Assembly: GCA_030411725.1 (NCBI GenBank)
Contig: MU839839.1
Coordinates: 248,001-312,000, forward strand
DNA: 64,000 nucleotides
Reading direction: 5' to 3'
Source: Echria macrotheca
Taxonomy: Eukaryota; Ascomycota; Sordariomycetes; Sordariales; Schizotheciaceae
The position numbers were made by a program, and so were the translations under genes. The notes below the pieces were generated by a model that ran no database searches, had not been told where the DNA came from, and worked only from the letters and a program-made list of their open reading frames with translations. Of the stretch, positions 9,903 to 22,919 are shown piece after piece (position 1 is the stretch's first letter; every line of letters starts with the position of its first letter).

Positions 9903-10151
9903 GCGACATGCAACCCGGCTTTAGGTCTAGGCGATCGACTTCGCAAACCGAGCAGCAAGAAGGTTGCCGATTTCATCCACTCGCTTTTCTCAACCAACCC
10001 CGATGCCGTCTGCGAATCCGACCTCACCAAAACACGCTACATGACGATGAGGAGGGTTCCCTCAGATTCCGAAAAAAGCCATCACCATAAAAAACGTCAT
10101 CAACTTCACAACTCGCATGACCCATCGCCGTCGCCAGGAATGGTTCGGTGA
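9903..10151 (+). CDS. Possible orphan exon, about 82 codons
   Basis: After an acceptor-like 'ataatttccag' ending at 9902, a frame runs to TGA at 10149-10151 and reads as protein: DRLRKPSSKKVADFIHSLFS, then NPDAVCESDLTKTRY, then a His/Lys-rich end. No upstream exon or ATG could be placed. Its last third is duplicated in inverted orientation immediately downstream (see the inverted repeat). It may be a gene fragment carried with that rearrangement. Confidence 0.28.
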   Translation, partial: ATCNPALGLGDRLRKPSSKKVADFIHSLFSTNPDAVCESDLTKTRYMTMRRVPSDSEKSHHHKKRHQLHNSHDPSPSPGMVR

Positions 10152-10238
10152 CTTGGACCGGGCCTACAAATGCGATGGGTCATGCGAGTTATGCAGTTGA
10201 AGACGTTTTTTATGGTGATGGCTTTTTCGGAATCTGAG
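10061..10238. repeat. 67-bp near-perfect inverted repeat (hairpin)
   Basis: The left arm 10061-10127 (ctcagattccgaaaaaagcc ...) is the reverse complement of the right arm 10173-10238 (... gctttttcggaatctgag) with only a few mismatches. The spacer is 45 bases. A transcript through it would form a long dsRNA-like stem. Because the left arm reads as the end of a coding frame, the structure looks like an inverted duplication of a gene fragment rather than transposon termini. Confidence 0.88.
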
Positions 10239-10854
10239 GAATGCTCATCTGGGGTCATCTTGTCACATTCAAGTCACTTCGCTTCGCGACACAGCAAGAG
10301 TCACAAAATCTTTCATCACCCCATTCACCAGAATGAGGCCATCCATTCGACTTAAACCTCCCTACCAATGGGGCCATAGGTTACACCCCAGCACCACATA
10401 ACTGTGCTTTCCTTCCTTCATCATCCATCCATCTCTCCTCCCGTCCCGTCCTACCGATACCCGTTCCCTTCTGTTCCCTTCCCACCCCCCCTTTTTAAGA
10501 GTATTGCCCTCCGTCAGCTAGCGCCCGTCTTTTCTTGAGAGTAAGTAGACTTGGAAATAAAATATTACACAATAAACCAGCTCCTTCCCAGACCCACCAC
10601 CAGACCCAATAAGATAAAAAAGGAAAAATATCCGGAACTCAAAGTATTGACCTCCTTCCATAAACCATCCTGACAAAGAATAAGTGGAAAAGAATTTACT
10701 CGGAACGCCATGCTCTTTGGTCTTTCGTTCAAATCCCATTTCCATGCTTATTCGCCACACCAGCTTGCATCCATAAATATCCGTTTTGACAAAATAAAAA
10801 TAAAAGGTGTCGGTCGGTGTAAAAGCCATGTTCGTCACACATCGCTGTCATCAC
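10239..10854. other. 3' flank of the GEF gene; nothing else seen
   Basis: The first part is C/T-rich and the rest A/T-rich; it presumably contains the 3' untranslated region of the minus-strand GEF gene. No gene is supportable. Confidence 0.5.
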
Positions 10855-13800
10855 TCAAGAATCGGCCAGCTTGGCAAAGTGTTTGGACCATATCCATCCC
10901 ACCACGTTGTTCGGGTCGTCTTGGTTTTTGGCGAGCCACAGCTCTCCTTTTTCGGCAATGACATCAAAGATCTACGGCTGTTAGCTTATGACTCCTACAG
11001 CAAAGTGGCGGTCGTCTTACCTCTCCGGCCTGATACGTCAGATAAGGATACCCGGCTTCGTGTTTCGTGGTCTCAATGTTAAACTCAAACAGGGACGCTG
11101 CCAGCCATAGCACATTGTATCCGCCGTTGTTGGGTCGCTCGCTCGACGAAGCTCTCGAAGACCGCTGATCATCGGGACCATCAGGCAACGGCAGCGCCGA
11201 GTGGAACAAACCCGACAGCCGACGGGTCTCTGGACCTGGGTAGTTGGAATTGTAGGTCGAATTCGAATCTCGCCAGTTTTGCGACACAGCGTTTGCCGCA
11301 GATTCTGAGCTCTGCCGCGGAATGCTTGTCGATTCGAAACTGCGGCCAGTGCCAGGACGACCAGCACCGATCGTTGGCCGAGATGAGGACGCTTCCGGGG
11401 TGATCGGTGAGTTGGAGATGCCCCGCGAGTGCCCATTAATGCCCGAGTAATAATCTCTGTAGTAATGAGCCGGGCTCGACGGTGACAGGCTGAACTGGCC
11501 GCTGTTGCGTTTGATGAACTCAGGAGTGGGCAAGCTCGGAACCTGGTCGCTGTTGACCGAAAGGCCACGACCTCGGGGTAGGCCGAGATCGGCTGGACGT
11601 GACCTGGTCTTGGAAAGCGAAGGGGTCGGCTCGTCGGTCGTTGATTGTGAAGTTCTGCCTTTGAGCGTAGGATTAAGAATACCAATCGCGCTCGCCCTTT
11701 CTTCCTGCAGCTGGAACTCCCTCTGGAACGTGCTCTCAATCTCCGACGGCTCCGGGACGTGACCAAGGTCTTGCAATGGCGCCTTCACCTTTTCTTTCCA
11801 GATCAGGTACCACGATGCCTGGATACTGACGAACTTGCCCAGACAAATGTTCCCCATCTTGGCTGTGAGAGCGGAGAGTTTCGGAAGCTCCTTCTTGAGC
11901 GTATCGTTGAGGGCTTCGTACTGCTCAACAAGTTCAGTAAGTTGCTTATCAACCTTCTTTCCGTTGGCCTTGAGCTGCAGGTGCTTTTCGTAGTCGAGTC
12001 GTCGCTTTGCCCTCTTCTTCAGCGCGAGATTGGGATTCCCATAGCATCGGATGACCTGCTCAAAAGGCTCGATGACGTGTTTGCGGACATCGGAAATCTA
12101 CATGCATGTTAGTCGGATGCTCGCGGTAGACAGTGGCTGACTCACATGTTTTTCCAGGGCAATCTTCTCAATGTCCCTCATTGATACATTGAACTGGACC
12201 CATTTGCTTTCCAGGTGGGCATAATCCCGGGATGGTTGCAAGCGCATAACCAGCTCCATGGAGGAGAGATACTGAAGGAACTCGTGGACATATGTCGTGA
12301 CGTTGCGCGTGTAAAATTCCACATCTCTCAGCACGACCTGCAACTTGAGATAGTCATCCTGGAATCGCTCGTGAAGCTTGGCAAATTCCTCGTCCTCGGC
12401 GGTCTTGGTTGTCGTGACTTGGAGCTTATCGACCCTCTTCCCAAACGCTCTTGCGATTCCGGCCCGGACGTCCGACTCCTTGCGCTTCCTAGGTCCCACA
12501 ATCTGGCCGACGAGCTCAAAATTCTTCTTGGTCTTGTTGATATCCTCAATCGCCGTCATGACCGTCGCCTTCGCAGTGATGAGCGCTTCTCGGTCCGGGT
12601 GGTCTGCCGGTGTGTATTTCAGCAGGTGCGTGATGATGTCTGGATACTTGGTAATTCGCTGCATCGGCTTGATCAGGAGAGAATCTAGATTCCATGCCGT
12701 CGTCAGCTCTTTGGCTACCTCGTTACACTCATTGAGCCAGACAATGACAGTATCGTCTTCCTGGATCTGGAGGAGGCGCTTTGTCGAGAGGTCGCTAGAA
12801 CGCAGGTAGACCTCATGGACGGCCTTCAGCTTCTCGATGTTTCTGGTAAAAACAGGGCCCAGAGATGTCTGGCGGTCTTTCTCGTCGTCCACCTCAGTCT
12901 TGTGAGCGCTTCCGCCTGAATGGGTCGACACGAGGGTTGCCGAATCCGAGTCCTTGGTGGACTCGGCAGTGGGGACTGGCGATCTCCTCCCCTTGGGTGT
13001 ATACACGCCCGACGCCGCCTCCTTGAGCTGGGCGAGGAATGACGCATGGAAAGAAATGATGTCGTCGGTATTCCTGAAGACCAGTTTGATTGTCTTACTG
13101 TCCAGTTTCGGACACGCCTCCGCGGTGCCCTTGTAGATTTCCTCGACGACACTCATGTCCCTGACAAAGACATCTTCCGTATCGAGGAGCTCTCGGATGA
13201 CGAGCTGCCTTTGTCGAAGCCTCTTCTGTTCTTCGGTCAAGGGGGCTTCTGGTGTCTGAGGTTTCGACTTGGTCTTAATGAGACTTAATGTATCGACTGA
13301 GTCGGCTGTGACATGCCGCGTCAGATTCGGCTGTGTGGAGTTCGCGTTGTCATCTTCCTGGTTATACAGATAGCTGTTGGGCCGCGTACCCGCATCATGC
13401 ACAGGGTCCTCGATTTGGTACGCAACGTCGGGAAGAGGAGGAGGGTCATGCTCGGGCCGCTGCGGAACCGGTGCCTTTTCGTGAGAATACGAAATCGTGA
13501 ACTTTTCGTTCGGGTTCAGGTCCGGGAGATGATGATGCTTGCTGCGAGGTGAATCTGCCAGCATAGACGGCGGGCCGCTGGGCTTGTCCAGCGGCGAGTA
13601 TTCAGGGCTCTGGATGATGTCGTCTGCGCTGGACTCGCAGGCGCTGAGCTCGCCAGTAGACCGAGTGAGCTTGAGAGTTGCCCTCCGTTCAGGCGGAATG
13701 TCGAGCTCGTGAGAATGTGCGCCAGAACTTGCCGGCCCCGCATCACGATCGTCGCTGCCGAACGAGAAATCCGTCCAAGCAGAGCCCTGACTCAGGCGGT

Positions 13801-16800
13801 TTGCGGGGGCTAGTAATGCAGGTACCGCAAGGCTGTGCGACGTATCGGGTGTCGTTCGATATTCCGCCGACGACAGCGGGGCATCGCAAGATATATCGAC
13901 ATCGGATGAGCCGGGCGTCGAATCACGGAGCGCAGCAATGTTGTCTCGCAGCCGTGGACCGGTATAAAAGTCCTCCAGTCGATCCAGACTATCCATCCCA
14001 ATATGGATGGAGTCGGAACCGATATCGTCCGAGTGCGAAAGCCCCGGGGCGATAATTTCAGGAGCTTCGATTACTGGCGGCTCATCTTGGAACAGCTCGG
14101 GTGCCTGCCTCGTGTTACTGAGCTGCTCCTTGTACGACGGCTTAAAATCAGCATCAGGGCCTAGTATGGTGACCGTGGTTTCGTAGTTGGTAGATGAGTA
14201 TGTGTATGGCCGCGGCTCGTACTCGTCGTCCTGCGGCTCCTGGGGCTCCGCGTGGACCGGTGTGAGCTCAAACTCGGTGCGGGTCGGCGTAAGTTGCGAT
14301 GGGTCTTGAGTAGGTACATGGCGACTGTCTTGGACAGATGTGTCGAGGGTGATTTTGATGGATACGTTGTCGTCGTCCATCCCCTCGTCGTCAAACGGGT
14401 AATGATATGATGCCCGTTTATGCAACGTTGGTGTCGACTGCTCATACGTGGTGGACGGAAGTGGCGACTGTGTGTTTGTTGGCATCATGATTCCCAGATC
14501 ATGGTCAATTTCCCGCGTTCCCTCAAACGTGCCGTCAGGCCGCCCAGGCTCCGTTTGCGCTTCGATTTCAAACTCGGTGATGGCCGAACTCATCGATACT
14601 GCAGAGGTCGGCTCTTCTTGATCCATTGGCGGGGACGCGGCGCTGGGAAAGCTCCCCGGCATACCGAATGTCGGCGATTCTGCCTGGGGAGCAGCTGGCT
14701 TGGCAGCCGGTTGGAACGGAGGAAGGTTTGTTGTGATTTTGAGCGGGCCATCCGGAAGTCTCCTTTCCGTTGGGGTTGGTAACTCCGGGGGCCGGGCGGC
14801 ATCGTTCGTTGGGGAGGGGCCGGCACTGTTCGCAGCGGCGGCAGCCGCTGCGGCCGCAGTTGCGAGGGTAGCCGCTTCAGCTTCAAGCTTGATCCTTGCA
14901 ACAACTTCCAACTCCTTTTTCCTCTTTTCCGCTGCTGCTTGCCTCGCCTCTCTTGCCTGGGAGTCCCGTATCGACTTGCTGTATGCGAGCTTGATCGTCT
15001 CTCGCCGCTGCGCGAAGTCGATGGGTCCCACCGAGACCTTGCGCCTCCGGGCTTCTCTGGTCTTGGAAGTGCCCCGCTGGCTTGACCCTTGTGGTGAGGG
15101 TGGCCGGTCTGACGCCCTCATCCTCGACGCCGCGGTCGTGGCGGTCGCTACCGACTGTCTAGGCCGGGAACTTCGCAGGCTGGGCGATAACTTCGGGGCG
15201 GGGATGGACACATAGGCGTTCAACCGGCCGCTGCTCGTCGTGGCAATGTTCGATGGTGGTGCTTTTCTCGACGACGCCTGACCCGGCGTCTTGGACCCGG
15301 CAGCGGGAGTGGCCGACCGGCTCGTAGGGGTCTTGGACCGTGTGGTGGGCGGTCCATGCTGTCTAGACGTTCGACCGCTCGCGGGTGCCTGTTTCATGGT
15401 CGCTGGGGAGTTTGACCGTGTAGATGCTGCGCTGTCGGACGGGCCAGCTTTCCTCCTGAATACCGGGAGACGGGACGTTGGAGATGTTGGGGAAGTTGGC
15501 GATGTCGGAGAGAACCCGCCGCCAATTTGTTTCGGAGGGGCTTGCTCCTTCCGATTTGGCCGAGGAGTATGTTGCAGCTGCCCGGCCAGCTCGCTGGGAT
15601 TCCTCGAATGGGACGGTGTCGCCCGTCTGCTCTGATGGTCCGGAGCATGCTGTTCCACCGCCGCTGCACGATACCAGTCGGTCGGTGATGGGGGGTCCAT
15701 CTCGAGGTCGGGATCGGAGAGGCTGCGCATGTGGGCTCTCGGGATGTGTTGGACGCTCGATTCCGACGTCCTTCGCGGACGGGCGCCCTCTATTCCAAAA
15801 CCAACGGTTATGGAATCGCTGTCCTCCGGCAGAATCTCGCCAAAGAGCAGGCCATTCGAGCGGTTCGGAGCGGGCGGAGAGACGGGCAGCGCTGGTGAAG
15901 GCTCTGGCGTGAGCTGCGTCAGCGACTTGGAGGCTTGTGAGTTGGGGGAAACGGCATTGCGGGGTTTGCTGATCCGACTTGCAAACGACTGGGCATTTGC
16001 AGATGTCTGGTCTTCGGCGACGAACTTGGGCCGCTGTGTTCCTCGGGTGCCAGCCGGTCTCCCTGTATCGTTGGCTACGTCTCGTGTCGCTGTTCCCCTC
16101 AGGGAACCGTAGGACGTCCCCCCGCTCCCGGTTGTTGCTGACCGCCCATTTGTGCTGCTTGAGGGTGTGTCTCGGGAGGGTCTCAACGTATTCTTCCGGG
16201 CGGACGCGGCGGGCGAAGGTGAGGTCTGGTCAAACTTTTTCTTTAGGTCTTTTACGCTTGTGGGAAACGCAGTCGGCCCGCCGTATCCGCTCCCTGGGGC
16301 GGATGCCTGCCTCGATACGCCTATCTGCCTATTCTCTACCGGGTTCGATGCGGAGCGGGCGCCAGCTCTCAGCGGCGTGTGACCGGCGGGCACGGCGGGG
16401 TGCTTCGGCGTGGTACCGTTGCTGTTGGACCGGAGCGACGTTTGTTGGCGGACCGACGAGCTCACTGACGCCGTCGCCATTGTTTCGTGGGCCGGCCGGT
16501 GGGCATCGCCCGACGGCACGTCTCGATAGGTTCGATAGAAGTCGTCGGGATCTACAGTGTTGTCGACGGTGGGGTCGGCGGCGAACGCCTGCGTGTTTGC
16601 GGCGGGGGCATAGGCGGCAACGGGGAGCTGGCTGGGGCGGGAGTCGACGAAGGGCGACGACAGCGAGCCCGAACCGGGGCTGGTGGGCTGGGCGGGGCGG
16701 GTAGGCGTGTGGTGGGCGGCGAGGTCAAGGTCGGGATGCGGGTGCGACAGCTGGCGGCGGTGCTGGAGGTGGTGGTGATGTTGGTAGTCGTAGCTGGGGG

Positions 16801-16888
16801 TCGGCACGAAGGCGTGCGGTGGGTGGCGGTGGTCGACAAATGGGCCGGTGCGTGAAGCAGCCTCGTCTCCATGGTTGCCGTCGTCCAT
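10855..16888 (-). CDS. Rho-type guanine nucleotide exchange factor, DH-BAR-SH3, about 1978 aa
   Basis: Exons are 16888-12146, 12097-11021 and 10971-10855. The two introns (48 and 49 nt) have gtgagt...catgtag and gtaaga...ccgtag signals and phase 0. Residues 1 to ~1220 are low-complexity, Ser/Pro-rich and likely disordered, with a short Ala run. A DH domain follows at about 1230-1460 (RQLVIRELLDTEDVFVRDM; LLIKPMQRITKYP is the typical CR3 helix). A helical BAR-like region spans about 1480-1670 (HVIEPFEQVIRCYGNP, KKRAKRRLDYEKH). A C-terminal SH3 (YNVLWLAASLFEF ... GELWLAKNQDDPNNVVGWIW) is completed across the last intron. This order matches the Tuba/DNMBP type, which couples Rho-family (often Cdc42) activation to membrane curvature. 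Target GTPase and role in polarity are inference. No PH domain is seen, as expected when BAR replaces it. Confidence 0.92.
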
Positions 16889-19108
16889 GCTGGCCCGAAG
16901 CTGCGACCATCACTGTCGCTGTCGGGGCACCGGCGTCGTTTGAGACGGGGCGGGAGCGAGTGGTTGCGGGCGACTTCAGACGTGATCGAGATCCATGCGG
17001 GCAGCTGGGAGTGATGTCGGGGCTTCGCTTCATTGATGTGCTGGCACGCACACGGATTGGCGGATTGGCTCGACCTCTGCTGTCGGTGGTCTGAAGAGTC
17101 GACCGGGGTGGCTGCTCGGGGGGTGACTGGACTGGACTGGGGGCCCAGGCCAGCGTCGCCTTTCCCTAACAGGCGACCTGAACCTTCTGCTGCCGGCTAA
17201 CTAACTAGTGAGAAACAATTGCAGGCCGGTATCCACCCCAGCATCATCAATACCAAACTTAGCATGCAAACTGCTTGCACGTCGTGGTTTCAACGCTGCT
17301 ACTGCGGACCGACAGCTCCCTCGACTGTAACTAGTATTTTGACGACATCATGTCCCACCGGAACCTAGTGGATGCTGATACGGATGCTGACGTTCTCGTT
17401 TCCTGGTTGCCCGATAGCAGTCCCCATTTAGATAAATGGCCAGGGCTGAGGGTTTGCGCGGTCGGCATCGGTGTCGGCCTTTTTAGCCCTTCTCGCATCC
17501 AGGACACTTCGCTCGTTGGTCCGCCCTCTGACCAAGGAGTCCGGGTGAATTGACTGGCTATTCCCGTATCGCTTCAATCGCTTCCAAGCTGTCACTCAGG
17601 CCGGATGCCAAGAGCGAGGGCAGCATTCAAGCTCGGTTGCTTCAGTTTGCTCCAACCTTGATAAAGAGCTGAAGTCAGGGTCCTCCAGAGTCCATACTGA
17701 CTGACTGGCCTAACTGGCGAAACCCACAAGAGTGACTAAAAAGTCATTCCATATGCCTTTGTCATGAGTAAAACTCCATCTCCTGCCGAATTTTTGAGCT
17801 GACACTGAACATGCAAGTGGGGGTGCCGCCCGCGGCGGTGTTCGCCTGATAGTGGTTCCTGACCACCAGCCGGGATACTCCATGTCTGATGCCGTTTCCC
17901 GTCATGATAGCTTTCGCCCGACCAGTCACTCTTCGAGATTCCTATCTGTCAACGGACTGGAACGGCAAGTCGTTGTTCTGCGATAGCTTCACGTGATTGC
18001 TGGCGCCTAGAGGCCAGCCGTCGATATCGAATCGAGGGCCAACCTCCCAGATCTGTGGCGTTCACCAGCCGCCCGTTGAGTTGGGACAGATCCTTGCTCG
18101 CCTGTGAGGCGGGCTGGAGGCGGCCGAACCCTAGGCGGCGCCACCGTCGCAGCCAGAGCACGGACAGAGCCTGGATCAAACTTCCAAGATTAATCCAGAT
18201 TGCTGCACCGGTCCTGTCCCAACTCGTCATTCATCTCCGTCGCTTCCAAGAGGGCACAGAGCCAGCTGGAAAAGCTTTGCAATGCCCAGGGCAAAAGCAA
18301 CGAAGCCGGGAGGGTGTGGTCGGCCAAACAAACGTCGCAGCAGCGAATGAGGAGCGTCTTTTCTTGCTTGATGCAAGACGGGCGTGGTGCGGCGCGGGCC
18401 ATAGACCCGAACGCCAGTGGTTTTGAAACGGGGCTGCAGTGACGCGCCAGACGCAGCAAACCGCCAATGGCCGGACTCTGCGCTCCTCTGCAACGTTTGA
18501 GTTCGAGACCTCGATTGGGCCGAGACGAACAGACTGCAGAGACCGGCCGGAAGAGGTTATCTCGACAAGACCTCTGCCGCAGCTTTGTTCTTTCAGGTTG
18601 TCTCTGTCATGGTCTCTGACGTTGAGATACGTCAAGAGCATTCAATCTTGGCTGGGGCTTTCTGAGCTCAGCCGACATCAGCCCGGGATCTCAGAGCCAT
18701 CCGGCCGAAACCTGTTTGGAGGTTCGTTGACAGGAACCATACTGCTTCAAAAGAGTTGGTGCTTCGAGGAGAAGCTTTGGTCGATTGAACAAGGTGGGCA
18801 GATAAGAGAGAGTGGGGCAGTATGGTAAACTCCCATTGGATAGATGCCGCCAATCATCACCAGACCACGCGCCTGCCTCAACGCGTCTCTGTGCACGATC
18901 AAAAACCGGAAATCTGTGTCCAATCGGCCAACTGTTGAGGATGATGCTCATCCAATCAATTTTTGTCTGTTCTGCGTCGACGGCCGATAGGTCTCCTTTC
19001 TTCCCATTTTCTGCCAATAATTGAAAATTGCCGTCGTGTCAAATGGCATGGATCGACTTGCACCCGTCGACCAGACACTGAAACGCGTTGCACTCCACGT
19101 TCGCCGCC
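16889..19108. other. Shared promoter region between the GEF and telomerase genes
   Basis: This is 2.2 kb between divergent starts. Several frames of 60-136 codons on both strands lack any recognisable feature. No RNA gene is seen. It must contain both promoters; no single element stands out. Confidence 0.5.
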
Positions 19109-22100
19109 ATGGCGAAGAGGAAGCGCACCGCAGACAGCAGTTCGGGTCCGTCAAATCCTGCAAAACGGCTGCAGAAAGAGTCGGCCAAGAACCGGATTAC
19201 CCACGCGCTTCTGAGCCACTACTACACTGAAATCAGCACCCTGAGGACGTATCTCCTTGCCAAGCTTCCAGCCTCGTCCCGTATCAGACGGAAAAAGATT
19301 GCGTCTTTGGGTATCAACGTGCCGGGAGCAGAAACAACATGTAGCGAGCAGGAGATAGAGCTCGGAAAGGCTCTCGACACCACGCTGGTTACGTGGCGGC
19401 GCGATCCACCGGCAGAAGTCGAGCCAACGCCAGATTTCCGCTGGGAACAGTGGCTAGGCTTCTCTCAGAAGGGCGATGAATCCTATGTGACGCTTTCGGA
19501 CGGCCTAAAAGGTTCTATATATTCTCAATCCGAGGTAAGGGGGTCAAGAAAGATGCTATAGGATCAATGCTTACAGGACCTTGCGCAACCCCAGATCGTC
19601 GACTTTGTGATATGGCTCCTGTTCTCACGAGAAAAGCCGACGTCTTGGCCAAAACATCTGCTCTGTGATGGCTTCCGGAGAACCATTGGGCACCAGGCCG
19701 ACTCACGTCAGGCCAAAAACGCCATCCCAGGTCTGTATGTGGCTCATGCCAACCAGCATGTCCAGGCTCTCAAAACAGAACCCTGGCCGCAGCTACTGAT
19801 GCTGCTGGGCAAGGCGGGAGAACGCATCATGATAGACCTCTTAGTGGATTGTGCCATCTTTGAGCCTATCCAAGCTGGCAAGGACAACCTCTATCAGCTC
19901 AGCGGTATTCCCGTCTCGGAGCTTGAATTTATCCAGACTGAAGCCCCGAAAGAGGCGAAGTCGGAGCTGAAGGGTGAACAGCAAGCGGTAGAAGTCTCAC
20001 CATCGGAGATTATCTTTGTGAGGAACAGGATGTTTTATGCTCGAGCCGCTCTGAATGCCCGAGGGCTCGTCCATTTTGGCCTTCGTCATATACGTATGTG
20101 GATCCTTTTGGCAGTTACATTCCCTGACCTGTCTCTAGATGTGTTGAACAGGTATCCCTATAACCCCTCCAAGCCTCGGGCTGAGGGTGTCGGGAACGGC
20201 GAAAACAGGGATGAGAACGTTGTACGTGTAATGATGTACATGTTCCCGCGACAGTTCGGCCTCCACAATGTGTTCACGTCCACGGTAGACCGCCAGCAGA
20301 CAGCCCAGAAATTCCAAGATTATACCCTCCGGGAGGAGGAAATCAGCAAGAAATTCCCTAAAAAGGACGGCAAGAGTCTGACGGTTCATGTTCCGAAGCG
20401 ACTCAGGGGTCCGCCGAAGGATCTGGTTCGAAAGCTCCAGATCCTCCACGGGCGATGTGCATATGCTGAAATGCTCCAGCACTACTGTCCGGTACGTCAA
20501 CCAGCAGCCGATCTGGTATTGTTCTAACCAAGCAGCCCCCTGGACATACGGAACCAGAAAGAACTCAGCGGCCACAGAGATGCTTGACGGCTTCTGGCAA
20601 GGCATCAGGCAAAGCGAAGAAGCCGCGGAAGTCGGACGTGGCAGTGCCAGAGTATAAGCACAACTCGATTGTCGAACTGAGCACCCCGATCTCAAGCGTC
20701 TCTGCATTCTGCCAGGCCGTCATATCCAAGATTATCCCCAACGAATTCTGGGGGCAAGGCTTGGTACAAGAGCATAACAAGAAGTGTTTCTTGAAGAACG
20801 TGCACCATTTTATACACCTGCGACGCTTTGAAAGCATGTGTTTGCATGAGGCTTTGCAGGGCATGAAGGTAATCAATATGTTCCGAGAGAAACCTCAGAG
20901 CTGACTCCGCCCAGATCGCAGACATAGAATGGCTCACACCGCCGCGCTTGAACGGGCAGAAGTGTTCCCAGTCGGATCTCCGCAAACGAGTCGAGATCTT
21001 CTCCGAGTTTATATACTACGTGTTCGATTCTCTGGTCATCCCGCTTCTTCGCAGTAACTTTTACGTTACCGAGTCGAGTGCGCATAAATACCGCCTGTTC
21101 TTCTTTCGGCACGATGTCTGGCGTCACGTCGCCGAGCCTGCCATGGCCTCTCTCAAGGTCAAGATGTTTGAAGAGGTACCGCTGCAGACGGCCCGGCGGA
21201 TATTAACTTCACGTCGTCTTGGATTCGCCCAGATCCGGCTCCTGCCGAAACAGGCGGCGATGCGTCCGATTACCAACCTCCGCCGCCGGACGCCGCTTCA
21301 GGGGAACAAAAAGGTTCTCGGTCCTAGTATCAACGCCGTGCTTGGCCCAGTCAGCACGATGCTCAAACTGGAAAGATCGCTACATCCCGAACGCCTCGGC
21401 TCCGCCATGTTTTCGGTCAGCGACGTCTACCCGCGTATCAAGGCTTTCAAAGCGTCCCTCCCGCAGCATCACCCGCCGCTCTACTTTGCCAAGGTGGACG
21501 TCAAGGCGGCTTTCGATACCATCCCACAGGCTGCCGTTCTCAAGCTCCTGCAGAAGTTGCCCTCGCAGAGCCGATACCGTATGCTGAAGCATGTCGAGGT
21601 TCAGCCCTTGGAGACTTGTGATACAAAAGCTTCGCGTCGATGGCACACGACAGCGCGGGCGGCAGGGGATACTACAACGTTCCGAGCGATGCTCGAGGCT
21701 GTTTCGAGTACGGCTGCCAAGAAGAATACGGTTTTCATCGACGGCGCAGCGCAGAGGGTATGTGATGCACGGGAGCTGGTCTCCTTGACGACGACACACA
21801 TCCAGCAGAATCTGGTGCGGATCGGTAAGAAGTTCTACCGACAGCGGGAAGGCATTCCGCAGGGTTCTGTCCTGTCTTCGGCGCTGTGCAATTACTTTTA
21901 CGCCGACCTCGAGCGGACACGACTCGCATTTTTGGCTGAGACGCCAGCGGGGGAGTATACATTGCTGCTCAGGCTGATTGATGATTTTTTGCTCATGACC
22001 ACGAACCGGAAGAAGGCCGAGGGGTTTGTCCGGGTTATGCACAGCGGACTGCCAGAGTACGGCGTCTCGGTGAATCCGAACAAGAGTCTGGTCAATTTCG

Positions 22101-22919
22101 ATCTGGTTGTGGACGGGAAGGCAGTGCCGAGGGTTCAGGGACATGCGTTTCCGTATTGTGGTCTGACAGTGGATACGAAAACCCTTGAGGTCGGAAGGCA
22201 CTGCGAGAGGGACACGGGTATGTTATCTGATGCATGGTTTGGAGCTGATGCTAACCAGACAGCTGTTTTCAACGCGCTGACGGTTGAGTACGGCCGGAGT
22301 CCGGGTCAGACTTTTAAGCGCAAGGTGTTGAGTAAGTCATTCTAGGGTAGAATTTCCTCAGGTTGTCTTGCTAATCTGTCGCAGATGCATTCAAAATCCA
22401 GTCGAGCATGGTGTTTTTTGACACTGCGCATAATTCCCGGCAGGTGATGCTGGGGAATGCCTATCGCGCGTTCGTCGAGACGGCGACCAAGATGTGGGCA
22501 TACATCCGGTGTCTGCCGCGCGAAACACGGCCGGGGATGAAATTGCTCACTGGTGCGTATCCTTTTTTTCTGTGTGACTGGTTATGACTGACAAGTTGCA
22601 GATACGGTCAAGACGTTGATTGATGTCGCGTATCTCTTGCTGACGAGCAAGTCGAGAAAGGCGCGGTATCCGGGGTATGTGTGTGCCGTTGACAAGACGG
22701 AGCTTGCATGGTATGTCTGTCCCTCTTCTAGGTTTACGCGGGAGTAGGTGATACTGACAGTCCAGGCTGGCCATGGTTGCGTGTAGACAGGTTCTGGTCA
22801 AGAGACAGTCGGGATACAAGGAGGTGATTGGCTGGTTGGAGGACGAGACGTTGAAGCTGGTCCAGCGAAAGGGGTTTAACTGTCGAGGTTTGGTGAGGGT
22901 TGTCAAGGGGGTGTCGTGA
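19109..22919 (+). CDS. TERT: Telomerase reverse transcriptase, about 1143 aa
   Basis: This is the catalytic subunit that copies telomerase RNA onto chromosome ends. The start is the ATG in a perfect GCCGCCATGG context. Exons: 19109-19534, 19577-20093, 20139-20491, 20536-20868, 20915-22217, 22263-22331, 22385-22552, 22602-22710, 22766-22919; introns are 42-55 nt. The TEN/GQ region has GERIMIDLLVDCAIF and YQLSGIPVSELEF. The QFP region has GLRHI joined to HVLNRYPYN across a 45-nt intron. The CP/T motif is CFLKNVHHFIHLRRFE. RT motifs are: 1 (FYVTES), 2 (IRLLPKQAAMRPITNL), A (AKVDVKAAFD, ~residue 737), B' (REGIPQGSVLSSALCNYFYA), C (LLRLIDDFLLM, ~residue 897), D and E (FPYCGLTVD). The catalytic Asp residues of A and C are present, so the gene looks intact. 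The C-terminal extension is split by four short introns. Confidence 0.96.

Noticed and set aside
10061..10238. MITE with terminal inverted repeats
   Set aside because: The arms are long relative to the spacer and the left arm continues an apparent coding frame, so an inverted duplication fits better; no target duplication is seen.
13678..16855. Several 120-241-codon plus-strand frames
   Set aside because: They lie opposite the single large GEF exon, whose coding sense is fixed by domains and splice sites.
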